Origin: GCA-2687025 sp964473525
Lineage (GTDB): Bacteria; Poribacteria; WGA-4E; GCA-2687025
NCBI GenBank assembly: GCA_964473525.1
Contig: CAYYPK010000004.1
Location: forward strand, 1 to 64,000
Length of the DNA: 64,000 nt
Reading direction: 5' to 3'
Below are positions 36,157 through 44,952 of this stretch, piece by piece. The notes under the pieces were generated by a model that saw nothing but the letters and a program-made list of their open reading frames with translations, had not been told where the DNA came from and did no database searches. Within the stretch, counting starts at the first letter, position 1. Every line of letters starts with the position of its first letter. The position numbers and the translations under genes are program-made.

Positions 36157-36843
36157 CTACTCGACGGCCATCGCCACGCGGAACCCGAAGTCGCTGAACT
36201 GCTTGTCCGGCGCCAGCGAGCTGCGTGCGGCGCATCGGGTGAACCGCACGTGATGACGCCACGACCCTCCGCGCGCCACCTTTCGCGGGCCGGCGGTCGG
36301 TCCCTGCGGATTTCGGGACGGAGACACGGCGTAGAAGTCCGCGTCGTACCAGTCGGCGCACCACTCGTGCACGCCGCTTGCCATCCCGTAGAGCCCGTAG
36401 CCGTTTGGGTCATACGCGTCGACGGGCTCTGGCTCTGAGTGCCGCCCGCCGCGATGCTCGGTCGGGAGGTCGTCGCCCCATGGGTAAGCCGTGGTCGTGT
36501 CGCCGCGAGCCGCCTTCTCGCGTTCGGCTTCGGTCGGCAGTCGGTAGGCGCCGCCGACGCGGTCGCTCAGCCAGTCGCAGCAAGCCACCGCGTCCTGCCA
36601 GCTCGGCCCGACCACGGGTTGACGCGGGTCCGACAGTCTGTCGTCGCCCCAGAAGGGAGGCGCATCGTGGCCGGTGTCCTCGATGAAGCGCGCGTATTCG
36701 GCGTTCGACACCGCGTAGAGGGCGATGGCGAACGTGTTCACCCACACGACGTGCGCTGGCGATTCGTTGGCGGCGTGTCCGTCACTCCCCATGACGAACT
36801 CGCCCCCTGGTATCCGCGCCATCTTTGGGGCGTCCAGTGCCAT
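36157..36843 (-). CDS. FGE/SUMF1-fold protein lacking the copper cysteines
   Basis: 228 residues from ATG 36843. Fold markers are present: IPGGEFVMGSDGH near the N terminus, YRLPTEAEREKAARG, GYGLYGMASGVHEWCADWY, and RGGSW with GFRVA at the end. True formylglycine-generating enzymes have two active-site Cys in the RGGSxxC-x4-C region that bind copper. Here that segment reads RGGSWRHHVRFTRCAARS, with both positions replaced (only the CAAR Cys remains). It is therefore unlikely to activate sulfatases and may be one of the many non-catalytic or repurposed members of the family, for example sugar- or nonheme-iron-associated. Confidence 0.82.
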   Translation of the reverse strand: MALDAPKMARIPGGEFVMGSDGHAANESPAHVVWVNTFAIALYAVSNAEYARFIEDTGHDAPPFWGDDRLSDPRQPVVGPSWQDAVACCDWLSDRVGGAYRLPTEAEREKAARGDTTTAYPWGDDLPTEHRGGRHSEPEPVDAYDPNGYGLYGMASGVHEWCADWYDADFYAVSPSRNPQGPTAGPRKVARGGSWRHHVRFTRCAARSSLAPDKQFSDFGFRVAMAVE

Positions 36844-36969
36844 GCCTTCGTCCCATCTCGGTCGGCGACGTCCCTGTGGATTGCGCGGCCGGGCCGTGGC
36901 GATTATACAGTTAGGCGGCGACCGGCCAACGTGCATCCACCGGCAAGGTAAGTGGGAGGACTTCGCGAC

Positions 36970-37629
36970 ATGTCACGCATCGTGGACCTGACGCTGACAT
37001 ATCGCGAAGGAATGCGCGGTGTGGAAATGGCGACCGCGACGACCATCTCTCAACAGGGATGGAACGCGCGGAACCTGTCGCTCTATTCCCACGCTGGCAC
37101 CCACATGGACGCGCCACGCCACTTCCTCGACGGCGAGCGGACCATCGACGACATCTCGCTATCGAAGTGCGTCGGCCCTGCGTGGGTGATCGACATCCCG
37201 GACGTGGGGCCGGGTGATCTGCTTGAGGTCGCACATCTGGCTGACTACGCGGATCGCATCGAGCCTGGAGACCGCGTCGTCCTGAAGACCGGGTGGGCAG
37301 CTCGCGTAGGCAGCGACGCGTACCGCGACGAACTTCCCCGTATCGGTATTGAGCTCGCGCGCTGGTTCGTGGAGCGGGGTGTCGTGTTCGTGGGGGTCGA
37401 GCCGCCGTCCGTGGCGGACGTGCACGACCTCGCGGAAGTAACCGACGTGCACCGGACGCTTCTCGGCGCCGAGATCGTCATCGTGGAAGGTCTCTGTAAC
37501 CTGGACGCGCTCTCGAGCGACCGCGTCTACCTCGTCGCGCTGCCACTCAAGATCGACGCGGGAGACGGCTCCCCGTGTCGCGTCATCGCGCTGGACGACG
37601 ACTCAGCCCCTACCCCAGACCCGTCGTGA
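36970..37629 (+). CDS. Cyclase/kynurenine-formamidase-like metal hydrolase
   Basis: 219 residues from ATG 36970, preceded by GGGAGGA about 10 nt upstream; an in-frame GTG at 36952 is less likely. HAGTHMDAPRH (His41, His45, Asp47, His51) is the zinc/manganese site of the cyclase family. Members hydrolyse formylkynurenine or related amides/lactones in the cytoplasm. The next gene, a GTPase, begins 11 bp downstream, so the two are co-transcribed. The exact substrate is uncertain, and no other tryptophan-catabolic gene is nearby. Confidence 0.85.
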   Translation: MSRIVDLTLTYREGMRGVEMATATTISQQGWNARNLSLYSHAGTHMDAPRHFLDGERTIDDISLSKCVGPAWVIDIPDVGPGDLLEVAHLADYADRIEPGDRVVLKTGWAARVGSDAYRDELPRIGIELARWFVERGVVFVGVEPPSVADVHDLAEVTDVHRTLLGAEIVIVEGLCNLDALSSDRVYLVALPLKIDAGDGSPCRVIALDDDSAPTPDPS

Positions 37630-37640
37630 AGGACCGATAG

Positions 37641-38792
37641 GTGCATCTCCCCGCGAACCACCTGTGGCGCAAGATCGAGAGCGAGATCACCGGCAAGGAT
37701 CACGCCGAAGCGGCGGCCATCATGCGTCGCTATCTCGACGATATACCGGCTAGCTGGCGCGGCTACCAGGCGCTGCGTGACCGCCTCATAAAGCGCGTCG
37801 GGAGACACGAAGCAGCGGGCGCAGGCCGGTCCACGCGTGGTTCCCGCGACGAATTTCACGTACAGCGTCGGGGGATCGCGCGGGTGTGCTTCATCGGCGC
37901 CGCCAACAGCGGCAAGTCTGCGCTCGTCAGCGCCTTCGCGGGCGCGCCTACCGAGGTGAACGACTTCCCGCAGACGACACGTGAGCCTGTCGCGGGCCTG
38001 CTGCGTCTCGACGGCGGCGACATCCAGTGCGTGGACACGCCCGCCATCTTGCCCGGCACCGTAGACGGCGAGGGCTTCGGCAGGCGTCTGCTGCACCTCG
38101 TGTCGACGGGGGACACCGCGGTCTGCGTTGTCGACGCTGGCGAGGACGTGGCCGCCCAGACCCAACTCCTCGGCGAGGAACTCGCTGCATTCGGCATCCG
38201 CATGCTGTCCCAGGCGGTTGGGACGGAATTCACGCCGCAGGCTCGCGGCGGGATAACCTTCGACGGCCAACCGATAGACCGGGCTGCACAGGCGGCCGCT
38301 CGTAAGATCCTCGCCGACGCCGACGTTGCGCACGGGCGTGTAACGGTGCGTACGCTTTTCCAAGCAGAGGAACTCTCGGCGCAGCTGGCAGGCAAGACGC
38401 TCATGCCAACGCTCTTCGTCTTGACCAAGGACGACCTGCCGCAAGCGGACACGGCAGAGGCGGAGCTCCGCGCGCTGTGCCCGGATTACGCAGTGATCCG
38501 TACGAACTTCCTGGACGAGGCGAACTTCGACGCGCTGCGGACGCAGATGACGTCTGCCCTGGGATTTCTGCGCGTCGTGGTGTCCGAGGCGCCGCGCCTC
38601 GACGCGCCGGGCGTGAGCCTGTTGGCGCCGCTGGGCAGCGTCGCCCGCGAGATTGCGGAGCGCGCAGACGGCGTGGACAGCGCGTCCGTCGTGGCTGCTC
38701 TCGTGTGGGGTGACTCCGTGAAGCATCCGGGGCAGGAGGTCGGGCTGTCGCACCTCGTACGCGAAGGCGACCGGATCCACTTCCGCGTGTAG
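37641..38792 (+). CDS. OBG/DRG-type GTPase with C-terminal TGS-like domain
   Basis: 383 residues starting at GTG 37641, with AAGGA upstream. G1 is GAANSGKS (86-93), G2 falls in TTREPVAG, G3 is DTPA (132-135) and G4 TKDD (262-265). The last ~65 residues form a TGS-like domain ending GDRIHFRV. This is the arrangement of DRG/OBG-family GTPases associated with ribosomes or translation. The G3 loop is DTPA rather than DTPG, and the insert between G3 and G4 is long. DRG-type proteins are common in archaea and eukaryotes, with bacterial relatives scattered. Confidence 0.85.
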   Translation: MHLPANHLWRKIESEITGKDHAEAAAIMRRYLDDIPASWRGYQALRDRLIKRVGRHEAAGAGRSTRGSRDEFHVQRRGIARVCFIGAANSGKSALVSAFAGAPTEVNDFPQTTREPVAGLLRLDGGDIQCVDTPAILPGTVDGEGFGRRLLHLVSTGDTAVCVVDAGEDVAAQTQLLGEELAAFGIRMLSQAVGTEFTPQARGGITFDGQPIDRAAQAAARKILADADVAHGRVTVRTLFQAEELSAQLAGKTLMPTLFVLTKDDLPQADTAEAELRALCPDYAVIRTNFLDEANFDALRTQMTSALGFLRVVVSEAPRLDAPGVSLLAPLGSVAREIAERADGVDSASVVAALVWGDSVKHPGQEVGLSHLVREGDRIHFRV

Positions 38793-38842
38793 CCGCCTCG
38801 GAAGCAGCGCCGGCCGCCCAAATGCCTTGAGACCTGTGCGCG

Positions 38843-39259
38843 CTATATTTCCAGCCGGAACACGTAGCCCGCCACGAACGACTCCATATCGGCCAGGTCT
38901 TCCAGGCCGAGCTTGTCCACGGCGGCCTTCATCTCGCTGAGCGCGTCAGCCAGTTCGTCCGTAGACACGAACGCCGCTGGGAACCACGACAGGTAGTAGT
39001 CGGGGTCGTGGTAAATCGCCCCGCCTGCGCACCGGAAGCTATCCTCCGCCTGTACCACTACGTCGATTTCGCGAAAGAGCCAGCGGTCTTCGCTGTCCGG
39101 GCTGGACCACGTGATGAGTATCGTGGGGTTGTCCTGCGGATAGAAGACGATGTCTTCCAGGCCGTTCGCCTCGACCCAATCCAAGATGGCAAGCTCGAAG
39201 GGCTTCGTATAGCTCTCGCGCATGCTCGCTAGGATTGGGTTCTGTCCGGCGCCGCTCAT
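38843..39259 (-). CDS. Small hypothetical protein, 138 residues
   Basis: Starts at ATG 39259 (GGGG upstream; a TTG four codons earlier is possible). The product is acidic and cytoplasmic, with KPFELAILDWVEANG then beta-strand-like VFYPQDNPTILITW. It could belong to the broad SMI1/KNR4- or SUKH-like proteins, but I do not recognise a motif that settles it. It is a single gene between convergent GTPase and FabV genes. Confidence 0.55.
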   Translation of the reverse strand: MSGAGQNPILASMRESYTKPFELAILDWVEANGLEDIVFYPQDNPTILITWSSPDSEDRWLFREIDVVVQAEDSFRCAGGAIYHDPDYYLSWFPAAFVSTDELADALSEMKAAVDKLGLEDLADMESFVAGYVFRLEI

Positions 39260-39305
39260 GGGCTGCCCCAAACGTCCTCTTATGGCTTCCCGCCGCCAAC
39301 AGTAT

Positions 39306-40496
39306 CTACGACGGGAGCGCGCGTTCTACTTCGACTGGTTCGCCGTAATCTAGTCCCTCGACCTCGAATCCGAACAGCTGTCGGAACTCGCTCTGGAATC
39401 CCGGGAAATCCGCGTATTCCGCCAGGTTCGCCGTATTGACCTCGTCCCAGCGACGCGCGATTTCCTGCTGCACATCGTCGACCATCTCGCGGTCGTCCAG
39501 GCGGATGCGGCCCGCTTCGTCCGTGACGGGGTCGCCGCTGAGATGCTCTCGAAAGAGGCGGTTCATCTGATCTATCGGCGCCTCATGCGTGCCAGCTTCA
39601 CGCATAACTGGATATAGCATACTCATGTAGAGCGGCACAACGGGTATGGCGGCCGAGGCGGGGGTAATGACCGCCTTGTTGACGCTGACGTAGGCGCTGC
39701 CGCCCACGGCGTTTGCCACCCGTTCGGAGAGGTTCGGCGCGGTCTCCTCGAGGTGCAGCTTCGCCATGCCGATAGTGCCGCTGCGGTAGATGTCGTGCGT
39801 AACCGCCGGGCCAATGTACGAATACGCCACCGCCTTCGCGCCTTCAGCCAGTAACCCCTCGTCGAGCAACAGCGATACCCACAGGGCGAAATCCTCGCCG
39901 CCCATAACCTGTATCGTGTCCGCCACCTCGACCCCCGACGCCGGCTCGATGGTAACGGCCTCGACCGCTCCGGTGTTCAGATTTATCGACTTTCCCGTGA
40001 AGGTGTCGCCGGTCGGCTTCAGCGTGGACTGATGCGTGATGCCCGTCTTCGGGTGCGTCCGTCGCGGAGAGGCCAGCGAGTAGATGACGGTGTCTATGGG
40101 GCCCATGTGTTCGCGAATGAGCGCGACCGTCCGCGCCTTCAGCTCGTCCGAGAAAGCGTCACCGTTAAGGCTCCAAGCGCCCAGCCCTGCCTCCTCGGCC
40201 GCCTCGTGGAACGCGACGGAGTTGTAGTAGCCCGCCGTCGCGGTGCGCTTCCCGGACGCTTCGCGCTCGAAGAACACGCCGAGTGTCTTCGAGCCATACC
40301 CAAACCCTGCGACGATGCGCGACGCCAGCCCGTAGCCGTTGGAGGCGCCCAACACGAGCACATTCCCGCCCGTGCCATCGACCCCAAGCGCCTGGGTCGT
40401 CTCGATCTGGGACAGCACGCGCGCGCGACACCCTTCGGGATGCGCGTTCGTTGCGATGAAGCCACGGATCCGGGGCTGTACGATCTCCTTCGCCAT
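39306..40496 (-). CDS. fabV: Trans-2-enoyl-ACP/CoA reductase FabV
   Basis: 396 residues from ATG 40496 (GGGAGAG upstream), the normal FabV length. It reduces the enoyl-ACP double bond with NAD(P)H in the last step of each fatty-acid elongation cycle. Visible features: N-terminal IVQPRIRGFIATNAHPEGC, cofactor loop GASNGYGLAS (50-59), and the FabV-specific Tyr-x8-Lys pair (Tyr237, Lys246) in DIYRSGTIGMAKLHLEE. No FabI-type enzyme is in the window. The class V aminotransferase gene is 34 bp upstream on the same strand. Confidence 0.95.
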   Translation of the reverse strand: MAKEIVQPRIRGFIATNAHPEGCRARVLSQIETTQALGVDGTGGNVLVLGASNGYGLASRIVAGFGYGSKTLGVFFEREASGKRTATAGYYNSVAFHEAAEEAGLGAWSLNGDAFSDELKARTVALIREHMGPIDTVIYSLASPRRTHPKTGITHQSTLKPTGDTFTGKSINLNTGAVEAVTIEPASGVEVADTIQVMGGEDFALWVSLLLDEGLLAEGAKAVAYSYIGPAVTHDIYRSGTIGMAKLHLEETAPNLSERVANAVGGSAYVSVNKAVITPASAAIPVVPLYMSMLYPVMREAGTHEAPIDQMNRLFREHLSGDPVTDEAGRIRLDDREMVDDVQQEIARRWDEVNTANLAEYADFPGFQSEFRQLFGFEVEGLDYGEPVEVERALPS

Positions 40497-40530
40497 CAGA
40501 CTCTCTCCCAAGCGACCGGGAGCTGCATCT

Positions 40531-41706
40531 CTATGCGCCGTTCGCATACGGATGCAGCAGCTCGATCAGCGTGTCGATCTCTTCCTCGGTATTGAACACT
40601 GCCGTGGATATGCGGTTGCCGTCCACCTCGCCGACGATGCGCAGCTTCACCGAGTGCTGCTCGCGGAGCTCATGGAACACTGTCACTCCCGAGAAGCCGG
40701 GCGCGGAGAACGTCGTCATGGACGAGGACTCCTCCCACGACCGTGGCGTATGCACCACGAGACCGGGCAGCTCCTCTAGCCTACCTCGTAGATGCTCCGT
40801 GAGGTGACGCATGCGCGCGAATTCGCGTTCGATGCCCAGGCTGTGATGCCACTCCAGGGTGGCGTCGATGCCGCCGTACCGCCCAAAGTCCCGCGTGCCG
40901 TACTCGAAGCGCGCCGCCGTGTCGAGTGGCGTCAGTCCGTCGTCGTCGAAGCCTCCCGTGCCAGCGCCGACGAACGTGGGCGTCAACTCGTGCAGGCTGT
41001 CCCGCCGCACGAAGAGGAACCCCGTGCCCTTGGGCCCGTGCAGCCACTTGTGGCAGTTGCCCGTGTAGAAGTCACCGCCGATATCTGGCAGGTTCAACAG
41101 GAACTGCCCCGCAGCTTGCGCGCCGTCGAACAGAGTGAGTATCTCACGTTCGCGGCACAAGGCTGCGATCTCCTTCGCGGGCGCGCGCTTGCCCGTGACG
41201 GAGCTGACGTGGCTCGTGGCGAGCAACCGTGTGTTCGGCGTCAGCGCCGCGCGCACGTTGGCCAGCGTCGCCTCAGGCGTCATGCCGAGGTCGAAGCGAC
41301 GCAGCTTCACGTCGCGGCGCTGTGTGAGGTAAGTCCACGGAAAGAGCATGGACGGATGCTCTTCGTTCGACAGGAGCGCCTCGTCTCCGTCCCGCCAGCC
41401 GACGCCCTCCACCACGATGTTCACGCCGTCGGTGGCATTCCTCGTGAGGGCGATTTCCTCGCGCGTGGCTGATAGAAGTGCCGCGAGGGCGTCGCGTCCT
41501 CGCTCCATGCGTTCGCACCCGGCTCCCCAGCCGTGTTCACCGCCCAACTCGAACGCGCGGATGTCCTCCCACGTGGCCTCAGCAACCGGCAGTGGGGCGA
41601 CGCCCGCAGTGCCCGTGTTGAAGTACACGACACGTTCGACAATGGGGAACTGCGCGCGGATCGCCTGTACGTCGAGGCCGGACGGGTCGCTGTTTGCTGG
41701 AGTCAC
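40531..41706 (-). CDS. Class V aminotransferase (cysteine desulfurase/isopenicillin epimerase-like)
   Basis: 391 residues starting at GTG 41706, because this codon overlaps the upstream stop as GTGA, typical of translational coupling. PLP-binding Lys220 lies in GNCHKWLHGPKGTGF, with LFDGAQAAGQF supplying the cofactor Asp. The FNTGTAGVAPLP start and the ATDGVNIVV segment match isopenicillin-N-epimerase-like members rather than IscS, which has a catalytic Cys loop not found here. It may epimerise or eliminate on an amino acid. Coupled to the sugar isomerase gene, so a joint catabolic task is likely. Confidence 0.85.
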   Translation of the reverse strand: MTPANSDPSGLDVQAIRAQFPIVERVVYFNTGTAGVAPLPVAEATWEDIRAFELGGEHGWGAGCERMERGRDALAALLSATREEIALTRNATDGVNIVVEGVGWRDGDEALLSNEEHPSMLFPWTYLTQRRDVKLRRFDLGMTPEATLANVRAALTPNTRLLATSHVSSVTGKRAPAKEIAALCREREILTLFDGAQAAGQFLLNLPDIGGDFYTGNCHKWLHGPKGTGFLFVRRDSLHELTPTFVGAGTGGFDDDGLTPLDTAARFEYGTRDFGRYGGIDATLEWHHSLGIEREFARMRHLTEHLRGRLEELPGLVVHTPRSWEESSSMTTFSAPGFSGVTVFHELREQHSVKLRIVGEVDGNRISTAVFNTEEEIDTLIELLHPYANGA

Positions 41707-42494
41707 ATGGCCACAATCTGTCGCATGCGATTCGCCGTCTCGCACTGCGCGTCGAAGTCGCCGCCTACCTCGTGGATGACGGCGTCGTCGTAGCCGATGG
41801 CGCGCAACTCCGCGACGACCGTGGGCCAGTCCGTGTCGCCGTCCATCAGGTCGGTGAACTTGTGGTCGCGACGCGCGAAGTCCTTGAAATGGACCTTCTT
41901 GATGCGACTGCCGAGGGCCTTTATCCAGTGTTCCGGGTAGCCGTACGCCATCATGTTCGCCGTGTCGAGGTAGATGCCGACCCAGTCGCTGCCTACCTCG
42001 TCAACGAGCTGCGCCGCCTCGCGCGGGCTCAGCATGAAGCGATTCCACACGTTCTCGACGCCGATAGCGCACTTATTCGCTTCCGCGACGGGCGCCAACT
42101 CGACAAGCGCGCCGCGCAGCCTGTCCCACGCCTCATCGTACGTGCCTTCGACCCCTAGATGACCCGGATGTAGAAGCGTCGCGTCCACGCCGAGTATGTT
42201 GGCGATCTCGCAGGAGCGCGTCACGCGTTCGCGACCCGCTTTCTGGTCCTCATCGGCTGGGCTCAGCAGGTTGCCGCCCGCGGAACCAGACGCGATGACG
42301 CTGGCGACCTCGACGCCTGCGTCCGCGCACTTGCGGCCGACGTCTTCGATCTCTGCGTCGCTCAGGCCGCCGTGGAGGTCTTTGCCCTCGCGGAAGGTGA
42401 GTTCGACTGCTTCGTATCCGGCGGCTTCGCAGAGCTTCAGCGTCTCGTCAAGAGTCTGCGTGCCGAGGATGATCTGCGTGATCCCGATCTTCAT
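41703..42494 (-). CDS. Sugar phosphate isomerase/epimerase (xylose-isomerase-like TIM barrel)
   Basis: 263 residues. Metal ligands of the AP-endonuclease-2-like barrel are visible: Glu in IGVENVW, Asp/His in YLDTANMMAYGYPEHW, HFKDF, and Glu near the C terminus (VIHEVGG). The enzyme interconverts sugars or inositol-type ketoses in the cytoplasm with a divalent metal. The 4-nt overlap with the aminotransferase suggests one message. It could be an IolE/IolH-like enzyme; no other inositol gene is seen. Confidence 0.85.
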   Translation of the reverse strand: MKIGITQIILGTQTLDETLKLCEAAGYEAVELTFREGKDLHGGLSDAEIEDVGRKCADAGVEVASVIASGSAGGNLLSPADEDQKAGRERVTRSCEIANILGVDATLLHPGHLGVEGTYDEAWDRLRGALVELAPVAEANKCAIGVENVWNRFMLSPREAAQLVDEVGSDWVGIYLDTANMMAYGYPEHWIKALGSRIKKVHFKDFARRDHKFTDLMDGDTDWPTVVAELRAIGYDDAVIHEVGGDFDAQCETANRMRQIVAM

Positions 42495-42586
42495 GCGTGG
42501 CCCCTCGTTTAGCCGCGCGAATGGCTGCGCTGATATGCCTGTCTACCCGCGACCGCACGGCAGGCGCAGTCTATGCGAATCCGGGC

Positions 42587-42679
42587 GCGACGGTCAAGGT
42601 TGCGACGGGCGTCATCGTGCGTCGAGACGGCGGCGCACCTTACACGTTGGTCGCGCAACGCTTGCGGGATGCCACGTAA
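42587..42679 (+). pseudogene. Possible N-terminal relic of a NUDIX/MutT hydrolase
   Basis: Thirty codons ending at TAA 42677-42679 read VKVATGVIVRRDGG, then APYTLVAQRLRDAT. This matches the first two strands of MutT-type pyrophosphatases (xVATGVIVRDG...LVAQRL), where GLWEFPGGK would follow. The Nudix box itself is absent. It is a short decayed piece, so the assignment rests on one motif. Confidence 0.45.
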
Positions 42680-42751
42680 GCCGCTACTCTAGTGACGTAG
42701 AGAACCTGCGGGCGTCTTCCCCGCGTCTTATCCCAGGCTAAGGAGCGGCCG

Positions 42752-44908
42752 GTGAAGCGATTGATGTGGGCGAACGTTGCCATGGCGTGTGTGCTGGTGG
42801 TTGCGGCTTCGGCTCAGCAGGAAACGGACGCGGGAGCGCGTACGCTAAGGGCGAGATATGGCCGGCCCCTGCACGTGGTGCGCGACGTGCGCACAGGGAG
42901 TCCCTTGCGCGTGTACGGCAGATTCACGCCGCACCGCGATGATGTCGTGCCTGGGCGCCCTGTCGACACGGCGCGCAACCTCATCGCACGGAACAGCGAT
43001 GTGCTCCGCGTAACGCCAGACCGGACGCGGCATCGCAGCACGCATGTGTCGCAGTTGCGCCGCTTTGGGCACACGCGCCGAGTCGAGTTCCGGCAGTCGC
43101 ACAATGGCGTGCCTATCGCAGGCACGCGCGCTTTCGTTACACTTGTCGAGGGCGATGACGTGTTGGCGATGGGCGCCAAGACGTTTCCGACGCCCGGCAT
43201 CAGCACGGAGCCCGCTGTGAGCCAGGACAGAGCGCACGGCATCGCCCTGGCTGACCACCCGGGGTACGTGCCGAGCGGGACAGAGCTGCTGCTCGTACCC
43301 AACGACACTGGGGCGGAGTATAGCTACAGCCTCGTGTGGGACATCCATATCGATGGCGGGGACTTTCGGCTCCCAAAGCGGTACACGATTGCTGCGGACT
43401 CCGGCGCGGTTCTCGCCGTGGAGGATGACGTGGAATACGCGGCCATCAGGGGCACCGCAGACTTCTGGCGAGTACAGGACGCGGAAGGCTACGACTGGGA
43501 TGTCGCTCCCACTGTGCCGGTGGACGAGGAGATCATGGTGCGGATTCGCGAAGGCTCCTACGAGAACGGGAATTGGGGCGAGCGGCAGGTAATGACGCCG
43601 GAGAACCCTACGTTCGACTTCTCCTTCCTCGATCCGGCGAAGACGTGGGATCTGCTCGCATATCGAAACGCCAGTGAGGCCTGGGTGCAGCGACGGTTCG
43701 ATTCGATTTCCCTGGGCCAGCACAACGGCTGGGTGCACGACGACATCCATCTCGGCCTGGACATTGGTGGCCGCTACGAGAGTGTCCATCTGATGAACAC
43801 GCTGTGGCAGGCCCGGTACATTCGGGACTTCTTCGTGCAGCACGACTCCACCTATGACCCGCCTCCGGTGACTATCACGGTATTGGGGCCAAACGCTGGG
43901 CAGAACTCCAATGCCAGTGGTCTGAACAACAGAATAAACATCCGCCCTGACCACACGCAAAGAGCAGACGTTCTGGCCCACGAGTGGGCGCACCTTGTAC
44001 GCTACTGGTTCTACGGCTACACCGCCTCCTCTGTGGAGGAAAAATCCGTCAGTGAGGGCATGGCCTACTACTACGCGTGCCGGGCCGCGGCAGACACCTA
44101 TTACCGGGACGCGCACTTCGACGGGCTCAACGGGGATAGCGGCCAACTCAGCGACAACCATGTGACGGACATCGACACTGGCGCGGATTATCAAGGGCCA
44201 AGCCGCCTCGTGTCGTACAAGCGGACGATGGCCGACGAGTTTGTCCACGACATCAACCAGACGAACAGCAACGGTTGGATACTCGCGACGACTTTGTGGG
44301 ACATCGTCAAGCACAATAAGCCTCCTAGCGGCGGGCCGGGATCGTGGCCGCCAGATGCGGGATGGGACGATGTCCTGTGGAACACATGGGCCATCTTTGC
44401 CCCCCAGACGTTCGACGAAGTCCATCACGACATGGAACGCACCGCGTACTACTGGGAGGCCCCGGGTGACGCGGACGGCGATGGGTACAGAGATGCGACG
44501 GATTGGAGGCTGCACGTGCACAGCCACTTCTACTGGCATGGCTTTACAGCGACGCATCCATGGCCGCTGACTCCCCCGCTCCCTGCTCCTGCCCGGCACA
44601 ACGACGCTGGGGGGCCCGGGCTGCGGCTGAACGGGAACTACCCGAATCCATTCAACCCAGAGACGTGGATAGCGTTCTCGCTGGAAGGGCCTGCCGAGGT
44701 CACGGTCACCATCTATGATCTCAACGGCACGGTAGTACGGACGATGGGCTTGGGCGCCTTGCCAGCTGGGACGTACGGCGGGCGCGAGTCGGCGGTCCAC
44801 TGGGACGGGCGCAACGCTAGGGGCGAGGCTGTTGCCAGCGGCACCTACGTGTACGAGGTACGCGCAGGGGACGACGGGCTTACGCGGAAAATGGTCCTCA
44901 ACAAGTGA
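42752..44908 (+). CDS. Secreted HExxH metalloprotease with FlgD/T9SS-like C-terminal domain
   Basis: 718 residues from GTG 42752 (AAGGAG upstream). A signal peptide (residues 1-21, ending ASA) is followed by an FTP-like propeptide (ARNLIARNSDVLRVTP). The zinc site is HEWAH at 410-414 with SVSEGMAYYYA downstream, as in M4/M36-like gluzincins. A Pro-rich linker (PLTPPLPAP) leads to a terminal ~85-residue domain with NGNYPNPFNPETWIAF, TVTIYDLNG and KMVLNK, the FlgD-Ig/T9SS-type sorting tail common in Poribacteria. It is exported and probably surface-attached. The first of six tandem lipoproteins starts 45 bp downstream, hinting at a shared function. Confidence 0.85.
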   Translation: MKRLMWANVAMACVLVVAASAQQETDAGARTLRARYGRPLHVVRDVRTGSPLRVYGRFTPHRDDVVPGRPVDTARNLIARNSDVLRVTPDRTRHRSTHVSQLRRFGHTRRVEFRQSHNGVPIAGTRAFVTLVEGDDVLAMGAKTFPTPGISTEPAVSQDRAHGIALADHPGYVPSGTELLLVPNDTGAEYSYSLVWDIHIDGGDFRLPKRYTIAADSGAVLAVEDDVEYAAIRGTADFWRVQDAEGYDWDVAPTVPVDEEIMVRIREGSYENGNWGERQVMTPENPTFDFSFLDPAKTWDLLAYRNASEAWVQRRFDSISLGQHNGWVHDDIHLGLDIGGRYESVHLMNTLWQARYIRDFFVQHDSTYDPPPVTITVLGPNAGQNSNASGLNNRINIRPDHTQRADVLAHEWAHLVRYWFYGYTASSVEEKSVSEGMAYYYACRAAADTYYRDAHFDGLNGDSGQLSDNHVTDIDTGADYQGPSRLVSYKRTMADEFVHDINQTNSNGWILATTLWDIVKHNKPPSGGPGSWPPDAGWDDVLWNTWAIFAPQTFDEVHHDMERTAYYWEAPGDADGDGYRDATDWRLHVHSHFYWHGFTATHPWPLTPPLPAPARHNDAGGPGLRLNGNYPNPFNPETWIAFSLEGPAEVTVTIYDLNGTVVRTMGLGALPAGTYGGRESAVHWDGRNARGEAVASGTYVYEVRAGDDGLTRKMVLNK

Positions 44909-44952
44909 GCCTCACGGTGTCGTCCCAAGAACGCGACACGAGGGGAAGCAAT

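Noticed and set aside
36157..36843. FGE-fold protein as activator of the nearby sulfatase
   Set aside because: The active-site cysteines are missing.
42845..44800. 651-codon minus-strand frame
   Set aside because: It is the shadow of the metalloprotease gene, whose motifs and tail lie in the plus frame.
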